Positions 1 to 8,120 of a stretch of DNA of 64,000 nucleotides are shown piece by piece. The position numbers and the translations under genes are program-made. The stretch is from Clostridium weizhouense (GTDB lineage: Bacteria; Bacillota; Clostridia; Clostridiales; Clostridiaceae): the NCBI RefSeq assembly GCF_019431045.1, contig NZ_JAHXPT010000004.1, forward strand, positions 248,001-312,000. The letters run 5' to 3'. Position 1 is the first letter of the stretch. Every line of letters starts with the position of its first letter. Under the pieces are notes generated by a model. The model made no database searches. It was not told the DNA's origin and was given only the letters and a program-made list of their open reading frames with translations.

Positions 1-612
1 ATCTGGTTTTCCTTTAGATGTTGAATCACAAAGTGAGCTTACCCACATCCCATCAAATTCTTTTATTTTTCCATTTTTCTCTATCTTAGTTTTTTCAACA
101 ATTAATCCTGTTAATCCATTATGAGCTTCCATTATTCTGACTATTTTCTTAGAATATATTAATTCTTTAAGTTTTTTCATTCTAACTTGAGGAGTCGTTC
201 CTATTCCCATTAATGCCTCTTCTAATTTTGTTATTGAAACTCCTTCTGTATATTTTACTTCTACTAATTTCCCATTCCATTCCTTAATAACTTCTATTAC
301 TCTTTCCCTAAGATTTCTTTGAATTCCTTCTTTCCAATCATCCCCATGCAAAATATATTTTGGTTTAATTTTTATTAAATTAGGAACTTGATCTAATGTG
401 CTTTGAGGTACAACTTCAGTAACTCCCTTAATATTCTTAACTACTTCCAATCTCTCTTTATACTTCATTATTGGATTTCTCCAATATTCAGAAATAACCT
501 CGTCTGTATGTAATCCTATTATTACATCTCCTAATTTTCTAGCTTCATTAATAATATTTAAATGACCATGATGAATTATATCTCCACTCATCGAAACATA
601 TACTTTTTCCAT
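1..612 (-). CDS. pepM: Phosphoenolpyruvate mutase with N-terminal cytidylyltransferase domain (3' end outside window)
   Basis: PEP mutase rearranges phosphoenolpyruvate to phosphonopyruvate, the first step of phosphonate synthesis. Only the first 204 residues are in the window. Residues 1-135 look like a small cytidylyltransferase: HHGH at 14-17 (nucleotide-binding HxGH) and EGVSITKL at 123-130. From about residue 150 the sequence matches the start of PEP mutases, with RIMEAHNGLTGLI at 159-171 and FDGMWVSSLCDSTSKGKPD at 186-204. The catalytic EDK loop would lie beyond the edge. The ATG at 612 follows an AGGGGGA ribosome site that overlaps the end of the upstream nucleotidyltransferase gene, so the two are an operon with 13 bases between them. 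Family assignment is from motifs; the final product is not visible. Confidence 0.85.
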   Translation of the reverse strand, partial: MEKVYVSMSGDIIHHGHLNIINEARKLGDVIIGLHTDEVISEYWRNPIMKYKERLEVVKNIKGVTEVVPQSTLDQVPNLIKIKPKYILHGDDWKEGIQRNLRERVIEVIKEWNGKLVEVKYTEGVSITKLEEALMGIGTTPQVRMKKLKELIYSKKIVRIMEAHNGLTGLIVEKTKIEKNGKIKEFDGMWVSSLCDSTSKGKPD

Positions 613-625
613 AGTAAATTTCCCC

Positions 626-1360
626 CTATTCTTCACCTATTCTATTTAATCTTGGAATTATATACTCCTTTACTCTTTTAAGATGGTATTTATCATCAAT
701 TTCTCCCCATATTAAATTGTTTTCTTTGATATACCCAACTTTTTTCCTTTTAGCAACATCAAAAATTGCATGTTCATAATGGTATTGTTTAATAGAAGAA
801 TTATTAAATTCTTTTAACATTTCCTTATACAATTCTAATGATATTTTTGAAATACCAACCAATTCCCCATATATAGTTTTAATTTTTTCTTTATTTTTAG
901 AAATTTTATATAAGTTCTCATCTTTAATCTCCACATAACATTCATCTCCTGAATTTGTCATTCCACTTAATAAAATACAATCTTTTTTTGAATAATTAAT
1001 AACTGAATTTAATGCTTTTTCTTCATAAATAAGGTCACCTTCAAGCAATAAAAAGTCTTCATTTATATCATTTTTTAGTGTTGCTAATGAAGCCATGCTT
1101 CCAGTATCTTTATAATCTTTATTATATTTTACATAAATATCACTTTCATATTTTGCCATTTCATTATAGAAATTACATAAGTGTCCTGTAACTATATATA
1201 TTTTTCTTATACCACATTTTCTTAATTTACTAATTGATCTATCAATCAATTTTTTCCCATTAATTTCAATAAAACCTTTAGGTATTTCATCATTAGTTAT
1301 CTCATATATTCTACTTCCCATACCAGCTGCTAAAATTACAGCATTCTTTATTTTTCCCAT
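626..1360 (-). CDS. LicC/PntC-like nucleotidyltransferase (MobA-like fold)
   Basis: Nucleotidyltransferase that probably activates a small phosphorylated or phosphonate group with CTP. The N-terminus shows the NTP-transferase signature NAVILAAGMGSR followed by PKGFIEINGKK, and LLLEGDLIYEE supplies the metal-binding Asp. The family includes phosphocholine cytidylyltransferase LicC and 2-aminoethylphosphonate cytidylyltransferase PntC. Its position directly before pepM makes a phosphonate substrate the best inference. An in-frame ATG at 1408 would add 16 residues, but it lies in the probable promoter and has no ribosome site. I chose the ATG at 1360, four residues before the conserved fold, although its ribosome site (AAAGGGAAGTGG further upstream) is not ideal either. 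Confidence 0.75.
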   Translation of the reverse strand: MGKIKNAVILAAGMGSRIYEITNDEIPKGFIEINGKKLIDRSISKLRKCGIRKIYIVTGHLCNFYNEMAKYESDIYVKYNKDYKDTGSMASLATLKNDINEDFLLLEGDLIYEEKALNSVINYSKKDCILLSGMTNSGDECYVEIKDENLYKISKNKEKIKTIYGELVGISKISLELYKEMLKEFNNSSIKQYHYEHAIFDVAKRKKVGYIKENNLIWGEIDDKYHLKRVKEYIIPRLNRIGEE

Positions 1361-1401
1361 TTCCTTTATACCACTTCCCTTTAAACTGGTTAAATTTATA
1401 T

Positions 1402-1460
1402 AGTTCATTTTTTGAACAATATCATATTATCACTATTCACTGTTCAATACAATATGTTCA
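1402..1460 (-). promoter_or_regulatory. Cluster of TGAAC/GTTCA half-sites over the promoter region of the phosphonate genes
   Basis: TTGAACA (1412-1418) and TGTTCAA (1441-1447) form an inverted repeat; a third half-site TGTTCA lies at 1455-1460, and a further GTTCA (1403-1407) pairs with TGAAC (1413-1417). On the minus strand a weak promoter TTGTAT-17-TAATAT lies among them. The arrangement looks like an operator; the regulator is not known. Confidence 0.35.
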
Positions 1461-1583
1461 TGTAAAATTTTTCTAATATATAAAATTCACTAAAAAAGTC
1501 TAAAATATAATTTTATCTAATTCGTTAACTATATCTCTCATAACCTACTTACTAGTGATTTTTTGAATGCTAAAGCATAAAAA

Positions 1584-1620
1584 AATAATCTAAAAGTATC
1601 TTTTATACTTTTAGATTATT
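1584..1620 (-). terminator. Intrinsic terminator of the AI-2E family gene
   Basis: Perfect 16-bp arms (1584-1599 and 1605-1620, AATAATCTAAAAGTAT) with a 5-base loop, just after the stop at 1633. An A-run on the plus strand gives the U-run on the minus-strand transcript. Confidence 0.8.
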
Positions 1621-1632
1621 AAAAATTTAACT

Positions 1633-2796
1633 TTACATGTAGTCCGTGGTTTTAATCTTCAAACCCTTCTTTTTCAATTTTCCTTCAACAACTTCTTTAA
1701 TAATAGAATAAATTACTGCAAATAATGGAACTCCTATAATCATTCCTATTAAACCTAAGAACTTTCCTGCAACTAATATTGAAAATAGAATCCAAAAAGC
1801 AGATATACCTATGGAATCTCCTAAAATTTTAGGACCAATAATATTACCATCTATCTGTTGAATTATTAATATAATTATTAATAGCCATAGTGCTTTTATT
1901 GGCGAAACAAATAATATTATTATAACTGATGGAATGGCTCCTATAAATGGACCAAAGAATGGAATAATATTAGTAATTCCTATTATTACAGATATTAAAA
2001 TAGTATATGGCATATTTACTATTGTTAATATTATAAATGTTAATACTCCTATAATTGAAGAATCTACTACTTTTCCTATTAAAAATTTTCCAAATGTATC
2101 ATTGCTTCTATGAGTTATTTCTATAACTTTTTCTGCTGCATTTTTAGGAAATAATGCATATGTTATCTTTTTACTTAATCCACAAAACTTTTCTTTGTCT
2201 ATTAATAAATAAATTGATATTACTGTTCCTAATACTATATTCCATATACTAGATGCAATAGCAGTTACTGCACTTCCTAATACCGGAAGTAAATTAGTTG
2301 CAACTTTTATAGTATAATTAATAAAATCATTAAAATTCTCATTTATTAATGAAAGATATTCCTGAGAAATGTTTAAATCTAATAATAATTTATTAATAAA
2401 TTTTGTAGAATTATTAATATAAAGTGGCACATCATTAATTAATCCAACAATACTACCAACAAGTTGTGGTAAAACAAATTGTATGAATAAGTATACAAGC
2501 AGTATTGCTGTAATATATGTAATTAATATTCCTATTCCTCTTTTAGTTTTTGAACTAAATTTCCTAAACGTATTAAATATGTTTAATCTTTCTTCATAAA
2601 ACCTTAAAATAAAGTTTAAAATATATGATATGGAAAACCCTATAATAAATGGTTGTAGTATTATTATTGTGTCGCTAATTTTATCTAATAATATTCCTAA
2701 TTGTGATATAGATAAATAAAATACAATAATAGCACTTATTACAATAAATGAATATACAGCTATTGTATTATATTTTTCATTCCAGTTAATTTTCAT
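1633..2796 (-). CDS. AI-2E family transporter (YtvI/PerM-like permease)
   Basis: Polytopic inner-membrane protein of 387 residues, the usual family size. Hydrophobic segments lie near residues 12-33, 38-60, 85-110, 165-197, 240-285, 290-310 and 330-365. The long soluble stretch between residues 115 and 165 and the C-terminal glycine- and proline-rich helices (NIIPFFGPFIGAIPS; GLIGMIIGVPLFAVIYSIIKE) are typical of AI-2E/PerM exporters. Substrate cannot be told: members of this family have been linked to AI-2 export, Na+/H+ exchange and sporulation. It is a single-gene unit with its own terminator. The start is an ATG after GAAGTGAGG. Confidence 0.85.
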   Translation of the reverse strand: MKINWNEKYNTIAVYSFIVISAIIVFYLSISQLGILLDKISDTIIILQPFIIGFSISYILNFILRFYEERLNIFNTFRKFSSKTKRGIGILITYITAILLVYLFIQFVLPQLVGSIVGLINDVPLYINNSTKFINKLLLDLNISQEYLSLINENFNDFINYTIKVATNLLPVLGSAVTAIASSIWNIVLGTVISIYLLIDKEKFCGLSKKITYALFPKNAAEKVIEITHRSNDTFGKFLIGKVVDSSIIGVLTFIILTIVNMPYTILISVIIGITNIIPFFGPFIGAIPSVIIILFVSPIKALWLLIIILIIQQIDGNIIGPKILGDSIGISAFWILFSILVAGKFLGLIGMIIGVPLFAVIYSIIKEVVEGKLKKKGLKIKTTDYM

Positions 2797-3000
2797 TTCT
2801 ACCTCACTTCACTAAATATATGTTACATTTATTTAATAATAATATTATTAAAACGTTATTATTATTCATTATAAAATTTATATATATTACTTTCAATAGA
2901 ATTAATAAATATTTAATATAAAATTAAAGTTAATACCAATAACATTATATTACTTAAATATAAGACTATTATATTTTTTAGATTTAATTTCATTTTTATA

Positions 3001-3029
3001 TTGAAATTGATTATCATTTGTAATATAAT
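3001..3029 (+). promoter_or_regulatory. SigmaA promoter with a Fur-box-like operator in the spacer
   Basis: TTGAAA (3001-3006), a 17-bp spacer and TATAAT (3024-3029) make a near-consensus promoter 42 bases before the Cas2-like gene. TGAAATTGATTATCA at 3002-3016 matches the Firmicute 7-1-7 Fur consensus TGATAATnATTATCA at 12 of 14 fixed positions. The box covers the -35 element and spacer, where repressor binding would block RNA polymerase. Confidence 0.65.
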
Positions 3030-3070
3030 TAATTCATATCAAAATACTATATTTTAAAACGAGGTATATT

Positions 3071-3355
3071 ATGACAACATATTTAATTACATATCATCTA
3101 AATCATCATCAACATAGTCAAGATGATAATTTAAGCAGAAAAATAAAATCATTAGGTTCATGGGGACAAATTATGCCTTCTACTTGGGTTATAGTAAGTT
3201 CTATGACTTCTAAAGAAATAACAAGTTCTCTTAAAGACTTTTTAGAACCTAAAGAGCTATTGTTTGTATCAAAACTCACATCTGATAATTTTGGTATATT
3301 ACCCTCTGGTGCATTACCTTGGATTGATGAATGTGTAAAAAAGGTTTCTATATAA
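3071..3355 (+). CDS. SinR/Cas2-like small protein (orphan)
   Basis: A 94-residue protein beginning TTYLITYHLN, followed by IKSLGSWGQIMPSTWVI and KELLFVSKL. This is the pattern of the SinR family, which shares the Cas2/VapD ferredoxin-like fold: beta strand YLITYDLN, helix, strand with STW, then the last strand. No cas gene or repeat array is nearby, so it is not a CRISPR adaptation protein. It has a good start (GAGGTATATTATG), its own promoter with a Fur-like box and a strong terminator, so it is a one-gene unit. The biochemical role is unknown; a nuclease or toxin role like Cas2 or VapD is only a possibility. Confidence 0.65.
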   Translation: MTTYLITYHLNHHQHSQDDNLSRKIKSLGSWGQIMPSTWVIVSSMTSKEITSSLKDFLEPKELLFVSKLTSDNFGILPSGALPWIDECVKKVSI

Positions 3356-3430
3356 AGTTTTATTAATTAGTTATCCTTTATTTTATATAACAGTAAAATA
3401 ACTCATATATATTTTAACCAAACACAACTT

Positions 3431-3476
3431 ATAGGACTATCTCAAATAAACAAAAATGTTTTTGAGATAGTCCTAT
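3431..3476 (+). terminator. Terminator hairpin of a dispersed GGACTA-type family
   Basis: Arms ATAGGACTATCTCAAA and TTTGAGATAGTCCTAT flank a short A-rich loop and are followed by ATTTATTGTT. It ends the Cas2-like gene's transcript. Related hairpins occur at 7058-7093 and 30113-30154. Confidence 0.75.
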
Positions 3477-3560
3477 ATTTATTGTTGTACTAAATTTTAA
3501 TCGTTAGTGTAAAATAATACTATAATATAACTACTAAATATAAATTGGAGGAGTATCATT

Positions 3561-4508
3561 ATGGTTGATTTATGTATTTTAGGAACATTAGGTGGTATGC
3601 CAATGATAGATAGATTTATGTCATCTACTCTTATAAATGTAAATGGAAGAAAAATTTTAATAGATTGTGGTGAAGGCACTCAAGTTGCAATGAGAAAAAC
3701 AGGATGGGGATTTAAATCTTTAGATATAATATGTATAACTCATTCGCATGGAGATCATACTGTTGGATTACCAGGACTTTTATCTACAATTGGTAACTCT
3801 GGAAGAACAGAAAAACTTACTATAATTGGTCCACCTGGCATAACAAATATTGTTAATGGTTTAAATGTAATAAACCCTTACTTACCTTATGAATTAAATA
3901 TTGTGGAAAATACAAACGATACGATAAATTTTCATATAAATAATAATAATATTTGTTTATGTGAAAATAAAAACAAAAGTAATTTTTCATTATCTTCTTT
4001 AGAACTAGAACATTCTACTAATTGCATAGGATATAGTTTCTATTTTAAGAGAAAGGCTAAATTCTCTGTAGAAAAAGCTATTAAAAATAATATTCCTAAA
4101 GCTTTATGGAATAAACTTCAAAATAATGAAACAGTTATTTTTGAAAATAACAAATATTATCCCTATATGGTTTTAGATAATGAAAGAAAGGGAATTAAAA
4201 TATCCTATATAACAGATACAAGACCTACTAAAAATATTCCATCATTTATAAAAGATAGTGATTTGTTTATTTGTGAAGGTACTTATGGTAATGATATTGA
4301 TATTGAAAAGGCTATCAAAAATTGTCATATGACATTTTCTGAAGCTGCAACTCTAGCAAAAGAGGGAAATTGTAAAGAATTAATTCTTACTCATTTTAGC
4401 CCTGCACTTTCTGACCCTAATAATTTTTTAATTAATGCAACTAATATTTTTGAAAAATCTATAATAGCAGATGATGGATTAACTAAAAATTTAAAATATT
4501 TCAATTAA
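3561..4508 (+). CDS. rnz: Ribonuclease Z
   Basis: Zinc endonuclease that removes the 3' trailer of tRNA precursors. The 315-residue length fits bacterial RNase Z. The N-terminus LCILGTLGGMPMIDR is followed by LIDCGEGTQVAMRK, and the metallo-beta-lactamase motif HSHGDH sits near residue 62. TYGND and LTHFSPAL carry the remaining metal ligands and catalytic residues. The ATG follows GGAGGAGTATCATT. Gene-poor flanks with a terminator upstream suggest it is transcribed alone. Confidence 0.93.
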   Translation: MVDLCILGTLGGMPMIDRFMSSTLINVNGRKILIDCGEGTQVAMRKTGWGFKSLDIICITHSHGDHTVGLPGLLSTIGNSGRTEKLTIIGPPGITNIVNGLNVINPYLPYELNIVENTNDTINFHINNNNICLCENKNKSNFSLSSLELEHSTNCIGYSFYFKRKAKFSVEKAIKNNIPKALWNKLQNNETVIFENNKYYPYMVLDNERKGIKISYITDTRPTKNIPSFIKDSDLFICEGTYGNDIDIEKAIKNCHMTFSEAATLAKEGNCKELILTHFSPALSDPNNFLINATNIFEKSIIADDGLTKNLKYFN

Positions 4509-4621
4509 AAATTTTGTTAAAATTAAGTTAAATTTCTCTTTTTTTATTTATAAAAAGTTATAATTTATATATATGTATATTGAGTTGGCATTATAAATTT
4601 ACTTTAAAAGGAGAGAGATAC

Positions 4622-6223
4622 TTGAATAGTATAAACATGTTTATTGAACTTATAGGGGGCTTAGGCTTATTCCTTTTTGGAATGAAATTAATGGGAGATG
4701 GCTTAGAAAATGCTGCAGGAGAAAAGCTTAAAAATATTTTAGAGAAAGTCACAAGTAATAAATATATGGGGGTAATAATTGGTGCTATTGTTACTGCAGT
4801 TATACAAAGTTCTAGTGCAACTACAGTAATGGTTGTTAGTTTTGTAAATGCAGGACTTATGACTCTTATGCAAGCTGCTGGTGTAATAATGGGAGCTAAC
4901 ATTGGAACAACAATAACTGCTCAATTAGTTTCTTTTAATCTTGATAAAGTCGCACCTTTATTTATTGGAGTGGGTTCCATTTCTTTATTAATTGTTAAAA
5001 AGAAAAAAACTAGAGATATCGCTTCTATAGCTTTAGGATTTGGTATATTATTTCTTGGTATGAGTATTATGTCAGGTTCAATGAAACCCCTTGCAGAATC
5101 AGAAAGTTTTGCTCAAATATTAACTGTAATAGGTGAAAATAGATTTTTAGGTATTTTGGCTGGTCTTGTAATGACTGCAATAGTTCAAAGTTCTTCTGCC
5201 ACTACTGGCATATTAATAGCACTTGCTATTACAGGAACAATACATATGAATATAGCATTACCGGTTATTTTTGGCTGTAACATTGGTACATGTGTTACTG
5301 CACTTTTAGCTTCGGCTGGTGGAAATAAAATTGCGAAGAAAGCTGCTTTAATTCATTTATTTTTTAATCTTATGGGAGTAATAATATTTATTCCTTTTAT
5401 GACCCCTTTAGTTTCATTAATAGAGAAATTAAATCCTTCAGATGTAGCTAGACAAGTAGCAAATGCTCATACTATATTCAATTTAACTGTTACTATAGTT
5501 CTTCTTCCTTTATCTAAATATCTTGTTATATTAGCTAATAAAATTTTACCTGGTGAAAATATACTTGAAACAGAAGGAGCTATGTACTTAGATAAAAAAT
5601 TATTAGAAACTCCAGTGGTTGCTAGTGGACAGGTTTTTAAAGAAACTATACGAATGGGAAACGTTGCTAAGGAAAATATTAAATTATCAATGAATGCTTT
5701 TTTAGAAGAAGATGAAGAATCTATAAAAAAAGTTTATAAACAAGAAAAAATCATAAATAATTTAGAAAGAGAAATTACTGATTATTTAGTTTTATTATCA
5801 AATTATGAATTACCAGATAAAGATAGTAAATTATTAAGTATAACTTTTCATGTTATAAATGATATTGAGAGAATTGGTGATCATGCTAAAAATATAGTTG
5901 AATTAGCAGCTGAAAAAATTAATAATAACGTAAATATAGGAATTGAAGCTAAAGATGAATTAATTAGTATGTATGAAAAAACTATTGAATCACTTACTTT
6001 AGCACTTGATTGTTATGAAAAAAATGATTCAAATATTGTTAAAAATATTAAAATTATTGAAGCTAAAATAGATAAATATGAAAAAACTCTTAGAGAAAAC
6101 AATATAAGAAGATTAAATGAAAAGAAATGTTCTGCTAGTTCAAGTACAATTTTTCTTGATTTAATTAGTAATTTAGAAAGAATTGGTGATCATTCTATGA
6201 ATATTGCGGAAACAGTTGTATAA
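4622..6223 (+). CDS. Na/Pi cotransporter family protein with C-terminal PhoU domain
   Basis: Sodium-coupled phosphate carrier of the NptA/NaPi-II type, 533 residues. The membrane part contains the duplicated family signature QSSSATT, once near residue 60 (QSSSATTVMVVSF) and again near residue 195 (QSSSATTGILIA), each followed by a GANIGT or GCNIGT turn. Residues 335-533 are a helical PhoU-type domain with two repeats ending IERIGDHAKN and LERIGDHSMN. An upstream in-frame TTG at 4580 lacks a ribosome site. AAAAGGAGAG at 4606-4615 points to the TTG at 4622, giving MNSINMFIELIGG; an ATG at 4637 is the alternative. Confidence 0.9.
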   Translation: MNSINMFIELIGGLGLFLFGMKLMGDGLENAAGEKLKNILEKVTSNKYMGVIIGAIVTAVIQSSSATTVMVVSFVNAGLMTLMQAAGVIMGANIGTTITAQLVSFNLDKVAPLFIGVGSISLLIVKKKKTRDIASIALGFGILFLGMSIMSGSMKPLAESESFAQILTVIGENRFLGILAGLVMTAIVQSSSATTGILIALAITGTIHMNIALPVIFGCNIGTCVTALLASAGGNKIAKKAALIHLFFNLMGVIIFIPFMTPLVSLIEKLNPSDVARQVANAHTIFNLTVTIVLLPLSKYLVILANKILPGENILETEGAMYLDKKLLETPVVASGQVFKETIRMGNVAKENIKLSMNAFLEEDEESIKKVYKQEKIINNLEREITDYLVLLSNYELPDKDSKLLSITFHVINDIERIGDHAKNIVELAAEKINNNVNIGIEAKDELISMYEKTIESLTLALDCYEKNDSNIVKNIKIIEAKIDKYEKTLRENNIRRLNEKKCSASSSTIFLDLISNLERIGDHSMNIAETVV

Positions 6224-6244
6224 ATTTAATATTTAGAATTTATT

Positions 6245-6286
6245 GAGATTAGTATAAAGACTATTATTGTCTTTTATACTAATCTC
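6245..6286 (+). terminator. Terminator of the Na/Pi cotransporter gene
   Basis: GAGATTAGTATAAAGAC pairs with GTCTTTTATACTAATCTC across a 7-base loop, followed by ATTTTTTATTTC. Confidence 0.85.
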
Positions 6287-6408
6287 ATTTTTTATTTCTT
6301 TGAATATGTTGTTTAAATAATTAAACTTGTATATATTTTTATATACTTATGATATACTATTTAATGATTTTTAATTATAAAAAATAACTTTAGGAGGAAA
6401 CAATAACT

Positions 6409-7014
6409 ATGAATAATTTATCAATAATATTATTTTTAGCTATAGTTGGTGGACTTATTGGATGGATTACAAATATATTAGCCATAAAGCTTCTATTTAA
6501 ACCAATTAATCCAATTAAAATACCTTTAATAAATGTTGAAATATTAGGTTTAATTCCAAAAAGGAAAAATGACATTGCTCAAAATATAGGCCAAGTTATT
6601 TCTGAGGAATTATTATCTGTAGATGACTTATTTAACGATATAATCACAGAAGAAGATAAAGAACATTTCAACGAATACATAAAAACAAAGATTACTTCAA
6701 TAATATCAGAAAAAATGAATTTTATACCTGGTCCATTTAAAGGAATGATTCAAGGATATGTAGATGATATTATAAATGAAGAATTACCCCCTATGATAAC
6801 TGACATAATTAATGAAGCAACTATAAAAGCTAAAGAAAAAATTAATATCCAAAAAATTGTTGAGGAAAAAATAAATCAGTTAGATTTATTAGCATTAGAA
6901 AAAATAATTATAAGCGTTGCAAAAAATGAACTTAAACATATAGAATTATTAGGTTTAATTCTTGGTGTCTTTATAGGCCTAATTCAAGGATTAATTGTTT
7001 TATTTATTTCTTAA
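6409..7014 (+). CDS. DUF445 family membrane protein (short form)
   Basis: The start GGLIGWITNILAIKLLFKP is the hallmark of DUF445 proteins, followed by GLIPKRKNDIAQNIGQVISEELLS. One N-terminal membrane helix (about 5-25), a helical amphipathic middle, and a C-terminal membrane helix (about 178-200, LGLILGVFIGLIQGLIVLFI). At 201 residues it is about half the length of Bacillus YheB-type members, as is common in clostridia. The ATG follows AGGAGG with good spacing. Function is unknown; a role in the cell envelope or spore has been proposed for relatives. Confidence 0.8.
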   Translation: MNNLSIILFLAIVGGLIGWITNILAIKLLFKPINPIKIPLINVEILGLIPKRKNDIAQNIGQVISEELLSVDDLFNDIITEEDKEHFNEYIKTKITSIISEKMNFIPGPFKGMIQGYVDDIINEELPPMITDIINEATIKAKEKINIQKIVEEKINQLDLLALEKIIISVAKNELKHIELLGLILGVFIGLIQGLIVLFIS

Positions 7015-7057
7015 TTACCAGTTTTTCTTACACTATATATTTAGTTAATTATTTAAA

Positions 7058-7093
7058 GACTAGTTCAAATAACAAAATGTTTTTGAACTAGTC
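7058..7093. terminator. Bidirectional terminator between DUF445 gene and udk
   Basis: GACTAGTTCAAA (7058-7069) and TTTTGAACTAGTC (7081-7093) form the stem, with CATTTTTAT following on the plus strand. It serves two convergent genes and shares sequence with the hairpin at 3431. Confidence 0.75.
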
Positions 7094-7113
7094 CATTTTT
7101 ATGTACAATATAA

Positions 7114-7734
7114 TTAATTACAATTAATAAAATTTCTTATCTTTTCTAAAAGCATACTTAACGCTACAATATTGCAACCACCTTCTGGTATTATAATATC
7201 TGCTCTTTTCTTACTTGGATCAACAAATTCTTCATGCATTGGTTTAACTGTACTAAGATATTGGTTTATTACAGAATCAATATCTCTTCCTCTTTCTTGA
7301 ACGTCTCTTAATAATCTTCTTATAATTCTAACATCAGCATCTGTATCTACAAAAACTTTAATGTCCATTAAATCACATAATTCTTTGTTTTCAAATATCA
7401 ATATTCCTTCAACAATAATTACCTTTGCTGGTTTAACCATAACAGTTTCATTAGTTCTTGTATGTTCCACAAAAGAATAAACTGGATGATTTATAGCTTC
7501 ACCTTTTTTTAAAAGTTTAAGTTGCTCTATTAAAAGGTCTGTTTCAAAAGACTCAGGATGATCATAATTAAGCTTTTTTCTTTCCTCCATAGGAATTCCA
7601 TCATTTGATTTATAGTAGTAATCGTGTGAAAGAATAACTACTTCATTATCAAACTCTTCCTTTATGTTTAGAGATAAAGTTGTTTTTCCTGAACCAGTTC
7701 CTCCAGCTATACCTATTACCATTATATCTTGCAT
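7114..7734 (-). CDS. udk: Uridine kinase
   Basis: Phosphorylates uridine and cytidine in pyrimidine salvage. The P-loop GIAGGTGSGKTTL lies at residues 8-20, with SHDYYYK (uridine-binding region), NYDHPESFET, PVYSFVEHTRT and VEGILIFENKEL in the order found in Udk. RIIRRLLRDVQERGRD contains the Arg-rich lid. The 206-residue length is standard. The ATG follows GGAGGAAATTATATT. It is monocistronic and convergent with the DUF445 gene. Confidence 0.95.
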   Translation of the reverse strand: MQDIMVIGIAGGTGSGKTTLSLNIKEEFDNEVVILSHDYYYKSNDGIPMEERKKLNYDHPESFETDLLIEQLKLLKKGEAINHPVYSFVEHTRTNETVMVKPAKVIIVEGILIFENKELCDLMDIKVFVDTDADVRIIRRLLRDVQERGRDIDSVINQYLSTVKPMHEEFVDPSKKRADIIIPEGGCNIVALSMLLEKIRNFINCN

Positions 7735-7961
7735 AATATAATTTCCTCCATATCATTTATCTTCAAATTTTATCTATCTTAATGTAAGAATTTTTTACTT
7801 AAAGATTATTAGATTTTAATACATATGAATATGCCTAAATCCTAATTCATACAAAAAGTAATTTTCTTGCAAAGAGAGTTCTATTTTTTTCCCATATTAT
7901 AATATATCATAGCTTATAGTATTTATCTATATTAAATTATTTTTTAATATAATAAGTATAT

Positions 7962-7999
7962 AAAAAAGCAATTCCATTTTAATTTGAAATTGCTTTTTT
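7962..7999 (-). terminator. Terminator of the DUF4236-like gene in the 7735-8120 gap
   Basis: AAAAAAGCAATT and AAATTGCTTTTTT arms flank a 13-base loop; the U-run lies on the minus-strand transcript. The rest of the 386-base gap holds only AT-rich sequence, including the udk promoter region, with no gene I can support. Confidence 0.65.
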
Positions 8000-8120
8000 A
8001 CATATCTTAATTAGATTACTACATTTATAATTTTTTAATATCAAATAAATATTTGTATTAATACTATTTAAGTACAATAATAACATATATAATAAACTTT
8101 ATTTATTATATAATTTTAAT

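Noticed and set aside
1633..2796. A phosphonate exporter because of proximity to pepM
   Set aside because: The protein is a plain AI-2E-type permease with its own terminator, separated by more than 200 bases from the phosphonate genes.
3071..3355. A CRISPR-Cas adaptation gene
   Set aside because: The Cas2-like protein has no cas1 or repeat-spacer array nearby in the window.
4591..4924. Two minus-strand open frames inside the Na/Pi cotransporter gene
   Set aside because: They are antisense to a clear coding frame, lack ribosome sites and have repetitive, low-complexity translations.
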